Of a stretch of 64,000 nucleotides of DNA, positions 49,075 through 60,798 are shown piece after piece. Both the position numbers and the translations under genes were made by a program. The stretch's first letter is position 1. Each line of letters begins with the position of its first letter. The stretch covers positions 1,756,936 to 1,820,935 of the forward strand of contig RHPI01002533.1 of assembly GCA_009103225.1 (NCBI GenBank), read 5' to 3'. A model generated the notes under the pieces. The model ran no database searches, had not been told where the DNA came from, and worked only from the letters and a program-made list of their open reading frames with translations. Source of the stretch: Chlorokybus atmophyticus (taxonomy: Eukaryota > Streptophyta > Chlorokybophyceae > Chlorokybales > Chlorokybaceae).

Positions 49075-50250
49075 CTATTTCTTTTCTCTCTGCTGCTTGG
49101 CCTTCTGTGCATTCTGTTTTGCATAGCACGTAGCCTCCCCATGACCTGTCTTCTTGCAGAAACTGCAAGTGATGATGGATTTGGCCGCATTGTAGGGGCC
49201 AGCAGGATGAGATGGTTTCGCCTTTTTCACAAAAGGTTTGTTGCCAGTGGCCGGGCGCTTTGCAGCTGAAACCGGGGCTGCCTCTTTTGCCGTGGTTTGC
49301 ATGTTGGCGTGAGAGCGCTTTACACTGTCCACAGCAGCAACCATCTGCATCAGCATTGGTAAATCCGTCGAGGCCCACTCTTGCAAACTCGCGGGGTTGA
49401 CGGCCACATGCTGCACGAGATCTGTGTCCAAGCCACGCCTGAACATATCCAGCTGATCAGCATCACTGATAGGTAGTTTGCCAGCATTGATCTTGCTGAC
49501 AAACGACTGAAAATCCTGGATATACTGCTGAACCGGACGCCCATTCTGACGCAGGTTGTGCAACTGGTTGCGAGCAACCTGGGCAGGATCTGCGCCACCA
49601 TAGCGCTGCTCCATGAAAAAGCACAACTGATTTACTTCCCGCCCGAGGTTGGTATCCCGTTGCTTACGGCGGTACCACTCTGCCAAAGCATCGTTTGGGA
49701 TCAGCAACTCAGCTACACGCAATTTCCCCTCCTCAGAAATGTGAAGGGAGTTGACATAGTGTCGCAACTTCACAAGCCAGTCGAAGATGGCCGCTTGCTT
49801 GTTGGGAACAAACTCGGCAGGACGAGCAAGTGCTTGAACAGGTGGACCACCGTCAGCACGCTGCAGACGCTCGATCATATTCAGAACACGTTTGCCTTCA
49901 CCCATCTGCCCCTCCCAATCTCGCCCCATAAAGGTGGTGAGCTTTGAAACTTTTTCTGCCAATAGGAAGAGAAAGTTCACGAATGAGACAATTGCCTCAC
50001 GAGGGTCCTGATCATAGGTGCTAAGGAAATGCTCCATCAAGTCCTGCTGTGTCATGCGAATAGAAAACTCAGGGAATATAGAAGGTGATCTATCATCCAC
50101 TGAAGCTTCCGCAGCTTTAGCAGCTTGAGACTCATCAGGTGCATCATCCGGATTCGGAATATCTTCCATAGATGGAAATTCCTCCTCACGGGAAAGTTGC
50201 TCTTTTTTTGAGCTTTCCCCTTTTGAGGTGGGCACCGAATTTTCTTCCAT
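49075..50250 (-). CDS. Unit 2 Gag
   Basis: 391 residues, capsid region and C-terminal CCHC knuckle (CSFCKKTGHGEATC) as in unit 1. The stop is UAG at 49075-49077, followed by GAA TTG in the pol frame. It forms the particle and packages the RNA. It starts at ATG 50250, about 0.9 kb downstream of LTR C on the minus strand. Confidence 0.95.
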   Translation of the reverse strand: MEENSVPTSKGESSKKEQLSREEEFPSMEDIPNPDDAPDESQAAKAAEASVDDRSPSIFPEFSIRMTQQDLMEHFLSTYDQDPREAIVSFVNFLFLLAEKVSKLTTFMGRDWEGQMGEGKRVLNMIERLQRADGGPPVQALARPAEFVPNKQAAIFDWLVKLRHYVNSLHISEEGKLRVAELLIPNDALAEWYRRKQRDTNLGREVNQLCFFMEQRYGGADPAQVARNQLHNLRQNGRPVQQYIQDFQSFVSKINAGKLPISDADQLDMFRRGLDTDLVQHVAVNPASLQEWASTDLPMLMQMVAAVDSVKRSHANMQTTAKEAAPVSAAKRPATGNKPFVKKAKPSHPAGPYNAAKSIITCSFCKKTGHGEATCYAKQNAQKAKQQREKK

Positions 50251-51185
50251 TTGCCTGCAAAACAGGCAGAATGGGATGGTGAGAACCTCACCAATGGACC
50301 AGGTTTAACGAGAGGATCAAAATGACCCCAAGTTGTAAAAGTCCCAAACAGAGTCCAAACCAGTCCCAAAATAGGAAGTTGAATCTGGAGTGTCACCAAA
50401 CAGAACAAGTCTGAGTGGGACCAGAATGTCCTAACCCTGTGTTGTCCTCAACCAAGTCCCAATCTCCAGGCCGAAGCCAGAGGGGGAGGGTTTCAGACTA
50501 ACAGGGTTTGGGAACAGATTGTCCTAGAACCTCCCCACAACTGTCCTAACCAAGTCCCGATCTCCAGGCCGAAGCCAGAGGGGGAGGGTTTGGGAACAGT
50601 TTGGTTTGGAACTTACGGACCCGGGTCAAACGACCCGGCAAAGCCGCTGGCAGGTCACAGGTACGTCACAGGCATGCAACAGGCAAGCCACATGCATGCA
50701 ACAGGCAAGCCGCACGGTGACTAACTGTGACATGCACTGGCAAGCACAATGACAAGCAATCACCGCATGCAATGACAGGCAATCACTGCAAGCAATGACA
50801 GTGCACTAAGTGTGACAAACAGTGATGACACACTAGAAAGTCGCAATCACCGCATGCAATGACAGGCAATCACTGCAAGCAATGATAGTGCACTGGCAAG
50901 CCACTGTGTGACGTGCATGAAAGTACACACGTGCACTTGGCAAGCACCTGGCAAGCAGCTGACAAGCAGGCAAGCAGGCAAGTCACCGACGTGTGATGGT
51001 ACCTCACACGTGGAGAGGCCGCCTCTTTAATAGGTGGCTTCAACGTGGAGGTAGCGCAGGGAAGCGAACTTGAAGCTTGGGCTGCGTGGACGAATAGGAG
51101 GCCGCCGCCGACGCTTCTGATTGGCCGAAAGCAGGTCGCCGCCCCCTATAAGTACCCACGTCACCCCTCAGCTCCCCGATACCAA
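50251..51185 (-). repeat. Unit 2 5' leader with internal tandem repeats
   Basis: Same repeat structure as the unit 1 leader. The primer-binding-site region abutting LTR C reads TGGTATCGGGGAGC, differing from unit 1 after TGGTATC. The shared TGGTATC fits the 3' end of initiator methionine tRNA, the usual primer in this clade. Confidence 0.75.
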
Positions 51186-51713
51186 TGTAACAGCACCACC
51201 GTCGCCGGTGATGCCCCTTCAATCCTCTACCCCAACACCCACACCGCCTATGACAAGCCTTTCGACGGCGTGGCCGCCACTGAGCAAAGAACTGAAAGTC
51301 CCCCACATCAGATTGATGTGACCTTTTATATCAAGAGTATATCAACTATATAACTCTCGATAATTAACTCACAACTAGACATCGACCCTACAGATAGGGT
51401 AGGTTAGGAAATCCAGCGTGAGCCAATCACAGCTCAGATAAGGTACCTATCGATAAGGTACCTATCCAAACATACCTATCGTAAGGTACCTAACGAGATA
51501 GTGATCACATTATATCAAATGTGACACTAAATAGGCTTGAATAAGCGGTTCTACACCCATTGGGACTTATTTAAGCTATGATAAAGCATCATAGCCTTTA
51601 ATAAGCGAGGAACCGTAGAAAAGAGGTATAAATAAGCATATTTAAATACTTATTCATACAAAATGTGTTATTCAGGTAGCAATAATACCCCTATTATTAT
51701 TGCTCCCGTTACA
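51186..51713 (-). repeat. LTR C (5' LTR of unit 2)
   Basis: 528 bp, followed on the right by target duplicate TATTA. Almost identical to LTR A. Confidence 0.95.
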
Positions 51714-51718
51714 TATTA

Positions 51719-53579
51719 TGTGCACATTCGATGATGCGCTTTGAACTGCTTAATATTGACAAAAGCAATTGATCACTTCATATTACAGCTTTTGACGACA
51801 TAAGACAGCTTGTTTTTGACATTTTGCTTCGGCATTGCGGGAGACTTAAATTGGAAATAAATATTATGGCGGCCAACAATGTGTAATATTATGCAAGAGG
51901 TATTATTGAGTTTGCATAAACCCATGCCGCATTACATAAGTGTCACACAGTGTGACACCGCATCCAGTATTGATTATAATAGTAAATGGACCACGCACAT
52001 TGATTTGCAGTATTTATAGCATACAAAATTGTGTATAGATGCTGCAAACCTCGCACAAAAATTGCACTATAGCTGCCGTGCTCTTAAGTTCTCTCATTTG
52101 TGCATTGTGAAGGTTTCAGCGGTTGTTGACCGCTTGCTGTTTCACATGCATGAATGCGTGCAATGGCCTTCTTGCCGTAACGTTTGAGACTCCATTGCAC
52201 TCTTGGCACCACAAGGCCTTGTGCTGGATGCTTAATGCTTATGATTGACGTGAGTTTGCTTCAGCATTTGCCAATATACCATTGCTAAGCGCATTTTTTG
52301 CATGTGCCCCCCNNNNNNNNNNNNNNNNNNNNNNNNNNNNNNNNNNNNNNNNNNNNNNNNNNNNNNNNNNNNNNNNNNNNNNNNNNNNNNNNNNNNNNNN
52401 NNNNNNNNNNNNNNNNNNNNNNNNNNNNNNNNNNNNNNNNNNNNNNNNNNNNNNNNNNNNNNNNNNNNNNNNNNNNNNNNNNNNNNNNNNNNNNNNNNNN
52501 NNNNNNNNNNNNNNNNNNNNNNNNNNNNNNNNNNNNNNNNNNNNNNNNNNNNNNNNNNNNNNNNNNNNNNNNNNNNNNNNNNNNNNNNNNNNNNNNNNNN
52601 NNNNNNNNNNNNNNNNNNNNNNNNNNNNNNNNNNNNNNNNNNNNNNNNNNNNNNNNNNNNNNNNNNNNNNNNNNNNNNNNNNNNNNNNNNNNNNNNNNNN
52701 NNNNNNNNNNNNNNNNNNNNNNNNNNNNNNNNNNNNNNNNNNNNNNNNNNNNNNNNNNNNNNNNNNNNNNNNNNCCCTCCCCCCCTTTGCTTTGGTCAAC
52801 GGATTGTGGCTATTACTAATACTACCATTCATGCAGCTCTACGGGGAGGTGCTGTCAGCTTGCCTTGAGGAGATGGCGCCCAGCAACGTCGGACGTCACC
52901 ATTGCTATAATTGGCCGCATTATGTCATCAGGCATCGATTGTGCTTACCGGCCCAATCGCTATGCTTTTCTTGAAGGCGTTGAGCCACATTTCACTATGT
53001 ATACGTGCCCAGGAGTGCTGTTCGTCTGGTGTGCTTGAGTTGGAGGACCGCCCTTAGGCGCAACACGCTGACAGTGTCCGAGATGTGGGGACGATACTCA
53101 GGCTAACCAGGCATGGGCCTACCAGTATCCTTACCAGCTGTTTCATTGCTAGGCCAGATTTGTTGGTGAACGAGTCAAACATGTGCCTTTGTGACATTGC
53201 TACGTTACGAATGTGTGCATGTCACTCTCTTCCCCGCCCCACAAATTCTGGTTCATGTGCATTATAATACTCTATTACGTGTTATGGCGAGCACAACGTC
53301 TCATCCATCCACCACTATGACCAAACACTGTGATGGCTCTACTCAGCGCACGACAACTACTCAGCGCACGACAACTACATAGGAACTTGTGCCTTGAGAT
53401 CCGCTTTAATCACTTGCAGTTATTGAGATGCGCGTTAAAAGGTTTTGGAACAGAGCGCTAAACCCAGTACAACAAGGAACAAACAACAACTCAGGAAGTG
53501 CAGCAGAGTGTTCTTTCTCTGCTGGGGGTCATGTACGCAATCTACTGTTACAGCTGATGCTACCTATGGTATAGACCAC
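51719..53579. other. Intergenic with assembly gap; no gene supported
   Basis: AT-rich to about 52300, then the gap, then unremarkable sequence up to the MAPKK stop codon. A short direct repeat (CTCAGCGCACGACAACTA twice) lies at about 53342-53380. Confidence 0.5.
52313..52774. other. Assembly gap (462 N)
   Basis: Run of N flanked by C-runs on both sides (CCCCCC before, CCCTCCCCCCC after), consistent with a C-rich low-complexity tract that could not be sequenced through. Open frames drawn across it are artefacts. Confidence 0.99.
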
Positions 53580-56305
53580 TCAACGCCTAACTGCTGGAGC
53601 AGGTCGACAGAGGACGGACAAGTCCACATCATCGACATTGTGAATCTTCAAAAATGGATGCTCCTGTTGTGACCGAAGCACAACATTAAAGCACCGAGGA
53701 GATATGTTGTCAAATCATAAGGCCTGTTTGGCGGATAGGATGCAATAAAAGGAGCCTCCAACAATCATTTGTTTGCAACTACAGTATGCTTCCGTTTACA
53801 AGCTGCCTTCAAGCAAGTAACTCACCAGCAGGTCAGTTGCTGTAGGCCGATGTTGGGGCTCCTTCTGTAGACTGTGTACAAGACACAAGAGATGTAATCC
53901 TTGCTATATAATGAACCTCTACAAACAAACAAATATTGCAGAGCAGTAGTATCCAAGTATCACGTACCACATGGCCACAAACGAGCACATCTCTGGAGAG
54001 AACTTATCAGCGGGCAGTACAGGTGGGGGCTTCTCCACAATGTAGTCGAGCAGGTCCCAGAAGCCCATGGCGGGCTGTGCGGTTTTGGCACCTGCTGGCG
54101 GGTAAGGGAAGCGCCCCATCGCACACTCCACCAGAGTCAGACCCAAACTCCACAAGTCTGAATCGTACGAGTACGGCTTTCCGCTGATGCGCTCGGGCTG
54201 CGGGGCTCAGGTCAAGGAGACAAGTGCAAGAACCAGCAATCACATGCATGTGTGCGCAAAAGGACTTTTTGCATGAGTATGTGTATGGGAGAACATGCAT
54301 TGGGAATGCACTGCAGTTGTTGCAACTTGTGGGCAGGATACCGACATGTAAGTCACAGTCCCGACCCATGACGCGCAAGCCGCCATTGAGTTGGCCATTT
54401 GCCCGCTCACGCCAAAGTCAGAAATCTTCACCTCCCCTCTGTGGTTTATCAAAAGATTGGCAGGCTTGATGTCTCGGTGAATGATGTGCAGCTCCTTGTG
54501 AAGGTAGATAAGGCCGTACAAAACCTGCCATCGCATACACCAGATTGAGCATGTGTTGCTTGCACTTGATGCTTGTTCCAAGGTGCTGCTGTTCATAGAT
54601 TGTACATCAACTAGCAGCCTTGTTCAAGACGCACGCAGTTGAGCCTGCATATCCTGGAGTAAGCAACAACAACAGTCACCTGTTGTGCAATTTTGGCGAG
54701 GAAACGCTCTGGGATGCCAGCATGTGCCTTGACAATATCAGAAAGAGAGCCCGCGTCCATGAACTCCAACACAATGGAGATGGCTCCCTCGCTGTAGAAG
54801 GCTCCATAGCATGCTACGATGTATGGACAGTAGGACTGGTGCAGAATCTTGAGCTCCTGGACAATCTGCTTACGCACTTGCTCTTGAGTTTCCAACTGAA
54901 TCACCTGGAAACACATGCTTGTTCAGCAACTCTGCAGTGCATTGCTGAAACTGGCATTTTGGTTGTTGTTCAATAATTGGACACAGAGCAAGGAGTCTCT
55001 TTAATACGCACACACACGCACTGCTAACATGAGGCACGCTACTGACATGAGTACCTTCAATGCAAGGATTGTGCCAGTTGTCTTGTGTTGGACCTTCTGC
55101 ACCGTCCCACTGCTTCCGCTGCCAAGCACGCAAATAGGGCGGAGATCTTCTAATCTCACATCAAACTGTCCTTCCTGCTGTTTAACCCCATGTCAGCAAT
55201 TACTGACAGAGCAGTCAGCGACAGCGACTTGTGTAATTGTGTCTAGAGCTAAACCAATTGACCGCACCATTGGTGCCGATTCAACAATCAGGCTGTCTTC
55301 AGCATCCATTGGCATCGGGCTAACTCGTGATGTGGCTGTGCTTTGACGCAGCGGGTCTTTATGACTGCAAATAAGTCAGCTTAGTGTTGCAATGCCATCA
55401 CCATTTTTTCAGTAGTTACTTGATCCAAGCATAGTCCTCAAGAGGTGCCTGTGATCCAGCTACCTTTGCTGCCAATTGCACCCAGACACGTACATTACAC
55501 AAGGCGTGTGTGTACCTGCCCGCTCTTGATACTGGGCGCGAGCGCGCAGCTGGTGAACCGGAGACATCAGAGCCATCAATGCGCAGTCCGGTCTTGTTGA
55601 TCACCAGATCGCCCTCTGAGAAGGTTCCGCTGTTTGTGCTGCATTCCAGGCCAAGTCAGTATATCTGGGCAGAGTTTCACTCGCTGACACACGAGATGTC
55701 GTGCGCTCTTTGTGAATGGACGGCAGTGGACAGCTCTGCAGGTGTGCGCAGCTGTGAATTTTACGCAGCACACAGATTCAACACACAGCTGTGCACGGCT
55801 GCGTGCAAGCCGGACAGCATCTCTCATGCAACATACAGCTGCGTATATGATGACTCAATCGCAAAACCGTTCTGTGCATCGACGAGGAGTCAAACCAGTC
55901 TGCAATGCCTGCTGTCTCACTGAGTTTCGCACTACCGCCTTCAATTGCAATCTTTGCGAGCCTTACTTCAGCTTCAAGGATCACAGAGCCTGCTGAGCCC
56001 TGAAGCTAAACTAACCAGATTCAAGATTAACAAGGTCCCCGCCTCAAGCTCACCTCACTTGCTAAGACCATCAGGACCAGACCACGCAAGTGACAGTCTG
56101 GTCTGATCACACTGATTCAACACTTGAACCCGTGTGAAATATGAGATTGCAGCTGCAATTGTGAGATCGGATCTTGCTGCAGACACTGGAATCGTTGCTA
56201 CTGGTCACAAACACAATGGCAAGCTGCAACTCACAGGTTGAAAGCCGGCTTGGGCTGATCCGGCACAGCCAAGGCCATAGGCTTGAACTTTTCGCGCCTC
56301 GACAT
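53580..56305 (-). CDS. MAP kinase kinase, plant MKK type (9 exons)
   Basis: Dual-specificity kinase that phosphorylates a MAPK activation loop. Exons, minus: 56305-56235, 55629-55516, 55364-55268, 55177-55055, 54904-54680, 54524-54342, 54197-53968, 53871-53826, 53663-53580; all in phase, 390 residues. Seen: N-terminal [17 protein letters not shown], as in plant MKK1/2/6; Gly-rich loop [12 protein letters not shown]; catalytic Lys in [37 protein letters not shown]; activation loop with S-X5-S (SMAACAS), the plant spacing; [31 protein letters not shown]-terminal [15 protein letters not shown] and HPFLKIHN. The third-exon donor at 55267 was chosen because it keeps phase; a donor at 55254 does not. 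The acceptor of the fourth exon may be 3 nt further on. Head-to-head with plastocyanin. Confidence 0.92.
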
Positions 56306-57283
56306 TGCGTTGAGATCAAGCTACACGACGACCTCCTTGCCCACCTGGCCCACCAGGCCAACTACACCGCCTGGCAGCCCTGCTGGGGCGGGCAAGCAAC
56401 CCCCTGTTGCCCCCCTTGCTAGCGCACACCCATCAGTAGATTGGGCAAAGTTGACCTTAGGATCCACTGAATCAGGGCCTCTGAGCACGTCGACCAGGGC
56501 ACAGATGCCGCCTCCGTTGGCCTTCAAGACGCCAACCACACCGCCGCCTGCCAGAAACAGCCTGCCACAGCACAGTCGCAGTTTTGTTTTATTCAGGTTT
56601 TGAAACCGCAGCGGACCGTTTCTGACTCCTTGTGCGGGCACAAGACTCTTGTGCTCAGACCGCACAAGAAGACACAACAAGTCGGTTGATCCATGCAACA
56701 GGGAGTGGTGCATGTTGGATTGTCCCAAGCGGTAACGAAGCCTGCTACGCCGAGTCTACTATGATCGTCTCATCCGACGGGGCAGAAGAGCCTAGGGCGC
56801 TATGTGTGCACTTCTTGCCGTTGGATGAACAAATTGGACGGCCGTGGCGCGCGATGCGCCGGGCATAAAGTGTACATGCCGCCACGTCATACATGGCCCC
56901 CTGCCATGAAAGCGTTTTGCGCTATCCGAAAGCGGTGGTTGCTCTGCATTGCGATTGGTTCCGAAGCACTTGACCGGTCTTGAGGCCGGATGTTCGGCCG
57001 CTGACACCGGCTAAGTGAACACTGGTGTGTCGGTCGCTGGTGGGTCAAAACGCCGGTGCGGCACCGGCGGTGCCCGCGGCGCCAGGAGCGTTGGGGACTG
57101 CGTTGTAGCAGATATTGCCCGTGAAAGCAGCGAATCGACCTTCGCGTTGAAGCAAGCGTTGTGGTCAGCGTTGTGGTTGTGGGCTACTTGTGGGATTGTT
57201 GGCTGTCAGTGTAGCTAAGCATCTCCTTACGCTTATTTGTCACCGCCGCCTTCCGTTTCCCTTTGCAGTCCAACACAGCAACC
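56306..57283. promoter_or_regulatory. Divergent upstream region of the MAPKK and plastocyanin genes
   Basis: 978 bp between two start codons. It should hold both promoters and 5' UTRs. On the plus strand a possible 5'-UTR splice acceptor (CTTTGCAG) sits 16 nt before the plastocyanin ATG. No specific regulator site is claimed. Confidence 0.45.
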
Positions 57284-57982
57284 ATGGCCTCCTCCACCGC
57301 TATGTCCGTCGCCCCCGTCTTCACCGGCCTGCGCGCCAGCAAGGTGCAGCAGAAGACCAAGGCTGTGGCTGTTGCCAAGGCCCCGGTCGCCGCCCAGGCT
57401 TCCCTCCAGAACGTCGCCAAGGCCGCCGCCCTGGGTGCCGTCGCCTCCGCTGCCTCTTTGGCCCTTGCCTTCCCCTCGCTCGCCGTTACCATTAAGATGG
57501 GCTCCGACAACGGCTCCCTCGTCTTTGAGCCCTCTTCCGTCACCGTCAAGGCCGGCGAGACCATCACATGGCAGAACAATGTTGGTAAGTACCACCAGTC
57601 CTGGCTTTAACATCTGTCATACTCTGTGCATGGGAGAATGCGGCTGGCCTGGCCAAGCCTGGACTATGTACCTTTCTTGGTCATGATGGCTTAGGCCTGA
57701 GGTCCCCAGTGTCTGCTCGCATGTTGCTTGCTGCCTGAGCTGAACTTGCTGTAATACTAGTTGATTGTGTTTATGCAATGGTATGCAGGTTTCCCCCACA
57801 ACGTTGTCTTCGACGAGGATGAGGTCCCCGCCGGCGTCAACGTTGACGCCCTCTCCCACGAGGACTACGCCAACGCCCCCGGCGAGACCTTCAGCGTGAA
57901 GCTCGACAAGGCCGGCACCTACGAGTACTACTGCGAGCCTCACCGGGGCGCTGGCATGAAGGGCCAGATCACCGTCCAGTAA
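57284..57982 (+). CDS. PETE: Plastocyanin precursor (2 exons)
   Basis: Blue copper protein that carries electrons from cytochrome b6f to photosystem I in the thylakoid lumen. Exons 57284-57584 and 57789-57982 join in phase, 164 residues. Start ATG has context CAACCATGG. The first about 45 residues are rich in Ala, Ser, Val and Lys (plastid transit), followed by an Ala-rich hydrophobic lumen signal ending near PSLA. The mature protein then begins [10 protein letters not shown]. Copper ligands: His in [11 protein letters not shown], and Cys, His and Met in [13 protein letters not shown]. The acidic patch (DEDE) is the usual docking surface for cytochrome f and photosystem I. The residue after the His ligand is Arg; as I recall, land plants and most green algae have Gln and several cyanobacteria have Arg. 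The coding sequence is strongly C-ending, unlike its neighbours, as expected for a highly expressed gene. Confidence 0.98.
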
Positions 57983-60798
57983 ACAAACAATTCTGCACCC
58001 TCAACCAGAAGCTTTACACACATTCCCACATCATACACAGTGATGGAGCAGCGAGCTAGACAGAACCTTTGGACACGTTGAGCCTTTTTGGACATGTTTC
58101 TGATCTTTCCTGGCGAACTTGCACTGTGACCAACCTGTGCTATGCCTTTGTGTCCTGTGTATTCCGTGACGAGCACTTTTGGGTCTCTACGTGTGTGCTA
58201 TCATTGTTGGCAGAAGTGGAGCAGAACTGGCACATGTATAACAAAGGTGATGGATTGTTTTTTTAGCACATTAGAGTCGGAATGCGTGCTGTACGTGAAA
58301 ACAAACAAGTCAAAAGTCAGCAATGTCTTACTCGGCCCAGTAGTCGCTACAGTAGCAGACGCAGCACTAGCATGTCAGACTTAACTGCAAGCTATCATGA
58401 GGGTAGCACCCAGTAGACAGCTAAGGTCAATTTTGCAAGCAGTGACTGGTTGCGTACAGTTGAATTCGCAGATTGTTGTTACCATCCGGCAATGGTGTAC
58501 GCCGGGGTGTGGCTTGGGATAGATGTTTGTAAGGCAGATGAATTAATTGTGGAAGGGATGTATGCGTGTCGATGTGTTAATGGCAGTTGAACAGTGACAT
58601 TCAATGATATCCAAATTTCTCGACGTCGACAATTGGTGTGTATGTGTTATACAAGAGCATGCGCATTGACATGCTTATGGTGCATGCGTGTAGTGAGATA
58701 CCTTGATACCTCCTCGTGAGTGTGTTGGCTGGCACAGTCTTATCACATGTGCCTAATAAAGTTAACAGCAAAAGCGCTCATGGCTACCTACGTAAATACC
58801 TACACCTACCACCACCAATGCAATACATGTCTCACAAAACTAGGAAGCAAGCACATTACGTGCACAGAGCTACGCGGGCTACATCTGCCTTTGTGTCGGA
58901 GGTTACATTCACCATATGTTGACTGACCACATGCGCCTATGCTGCGTAGGTGGTGATTATTGTTTTTGCTGTCTATAGAGGGAGCTACCTCTGTTTGCGT
59001 CCCTCCCCCGCAGCTACTTCAGCTGCCTAAGTCCTCGTTAAAAAACAATGTTTCAGCGGTCTAATCTGACCCCCTCTCTTGTAATGATGATGGCCTTGCA
59101 AGTGTTCAATTTTCAGCTTCTACCACGCTTAAACCACACAACACCAATAAGTAATGCTGATGCGAATTGAATGCGCGTGCACACACATATGACACTCATA
59201 CCAATAGTGTCAGCCATATCACTACTCACAACATCCCACCCATCGCTACGTCTTCCTTCATCGCAGAGGCACCGTTTTTAGGGGTCCCCAACCAAGCATA
59301 GCCTCCACCGCTGCCCGTTCGTGCAGCAGCATTGCATGTGCTTGCACTCGCTGCAGCGCACACGCTATATGCTGGCAAAACAGCGTGACCAGCTCTTGTT
59401 GGTCTGGTAGCGCTAATGTGGGCGCTTAAACTCAAAAGATATTGTACTATGATTTGCTTTGCACCCGACTTGTGTAGCACAGCAGTATAACCTCCATTAT
59501 GTAACATGGCTTGTGTTTGGCTATCACCGTCACCTCATACACACAAAAGAACACATGCATGCAGGCTCTTACGACAATGTTCGAGTGCCGCGCCCATATC
59601 GGTGGGCGGAGGGCTGTGGTTGCATACTTACTCACCGGCTTACACAAGCGTATGAGACATTAACCGGTTATATTTACCTCCCTTTTCTCCCACACCCTCA
59701 CCAATTTATTTTTCTACCACCCACAACTGTACTTTGGCATGCATATGGCCATGCATCTATGCTATATTATATACTAGCACTGTACTAACATCAGGTCTCC
59801 TGTGCCCGGCAATGTGCGCATGGCCTGACGATGCTCGAGCGCGGGGTTGCGGTGGTGGTAGCAATGCCAGGGTGAACGGCAACTGCCATGGTGCACATGA
59901 CAACGGAGGAGGACGCCCTGCTGGTTGTGGGCGCTTAGGTCGTGTTGTACGCGTGTGTTGGCAGTGGTTGGGCATCCCAAGTTAAACACACATGCTCCGT
60001 GCGTAAACACGTGATATACAAGAACAAGCCAGCATGAACAAGCAAACACAATAATGACACTTGGGGCCTTATCAAAATCTATACCACACCAAGTGCCCTA
60101 TGTGCTATGCAGGTGTCGTGTATCAGGAGGCAGCAGCCGCTACCAATAGCCAACCTGTGAATCACAAGCAGGAGGCGATGATAAGTCCTTGACAAGCGGA
60201 GTAATAGTAGTGGCATGAGCAAGGAATGGTAAGACAAGTGCTGTGCAGTGTGTACTTTGTGGACTGCCGCCCAGCACGTCAACCGCCCATTGCATGTACA
60301 TAACGCTGGCACTACTGTCAATAGCGAAGTTATGCTATGCTGCCTGCTTATTCGTGTGATGCTTTGTTGTACCTTCCCCATTCATGCATGCATACCCTAG
60401 GCTTGTCTGCCAAATGCCTGAAGTGCCACAATAGCGTATATGTTCAACAGAAGGCAAGTGACCTACAAAAGGTGACCAGTAGCAGGGCAAACACAGCACC
60501 AATGTACCGATGTGGCGCATCTTTATAATTGTCAGCAGTCAGAGGGAAACACGGTCACACAGTGCACGCAATGCAACACGGCAAAATCAGCCAAAGATGT
60601 CAAGTTGAACTTCAGTGCCGAAACATGAGTTCTGATCTGTACAAGTATCCAACAACAAGTATCTGACAACATTCGCCATACAAATACTAGCTTGAACCAG
60701 GCACTGCATAGGTTTGCAGCAAGTCTGCCGCGCCAAATTCACTCTACAAACATAGACTGTCAGCGCATGCTACTAGATAGCTGTACAGGGCAAGTCAC
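57983..60798. other. Intergenic; one short coding-like fragment
   Basis: Begins with the plastocyanin 3' UTR. About 59270-59420 on the minus strand has about 50 open codons (containing LVTLFCQHIACALQRVQAHA and HERAAVEAMLGWGP) that look protein-like and end in a stop. They may be a transposon remnant; family not recognised. Nothing else supported. Confidence 0.4.
58528..58532 (+). terminator. Candidate TGTAA polyadenylation signal of the plastocyanin gene
   Basis: TGTAA about 545 nt after the stop codon. This is the core chlorophyte motif, and a long 3' UTR is usual in these algae. Confidence 0.35.

Larger units (their letters stand above)
38149..51713 (-). mobile_element. Tandem array of two Ty3/gypsy chromoviruses (LTR-int-LTR-int-LTR)
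   Basis: Three LTRs (38149-38676, 44670-45195, 51186-51713) bracket two near-identical internal regions, both coding on the minus strand. The whole array is flanked once by target duplication TATTA (38144-38148 and 51714-51718); the middle LTR has no target duplicate of its own. The minus-strand order of each unit is 5' LTR, TGGTATC-type primer-binding site, repeat-rich leader, gag, UAG, pol (protease, reverse transcriptase, RNase H, integrase, chromodomain), purine tract, 3' LTR. A single insertion followed by LTR-mediated recombination explains the arrangement; a collapsed or duplicated assembly is the alternative. Confidence 0.93.

Noticed and set aside
38149-51713. Nested insertion of one chromovirus into another
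   Set aside because: There is no target duplication at the inner boundaries and the middle LTR is shared exactly, so LTR-mediated tandem formation is the simpler reading.
52239-52974. Open frames of 170-230 codons
   Set aside because: They run through 462 N; the open reading is an artefact of the gap.
56321-56728. 135-codon minus-strand open frame upstream of the MAPKK ATG
   Set aside because: It is not in the frame that leads into the kinase. The ATG at 56305 splices in phase to the conserved GTFSEGDL exon, so this stretch is probably 5' leader or promoter.
56860-57283. Copper-response element (GTAC core) in the plastocyanin promoter
   Set aside because: I noted a GTAC near 56872, but a four-base core is expected by chance in this length and gives no support on its own.
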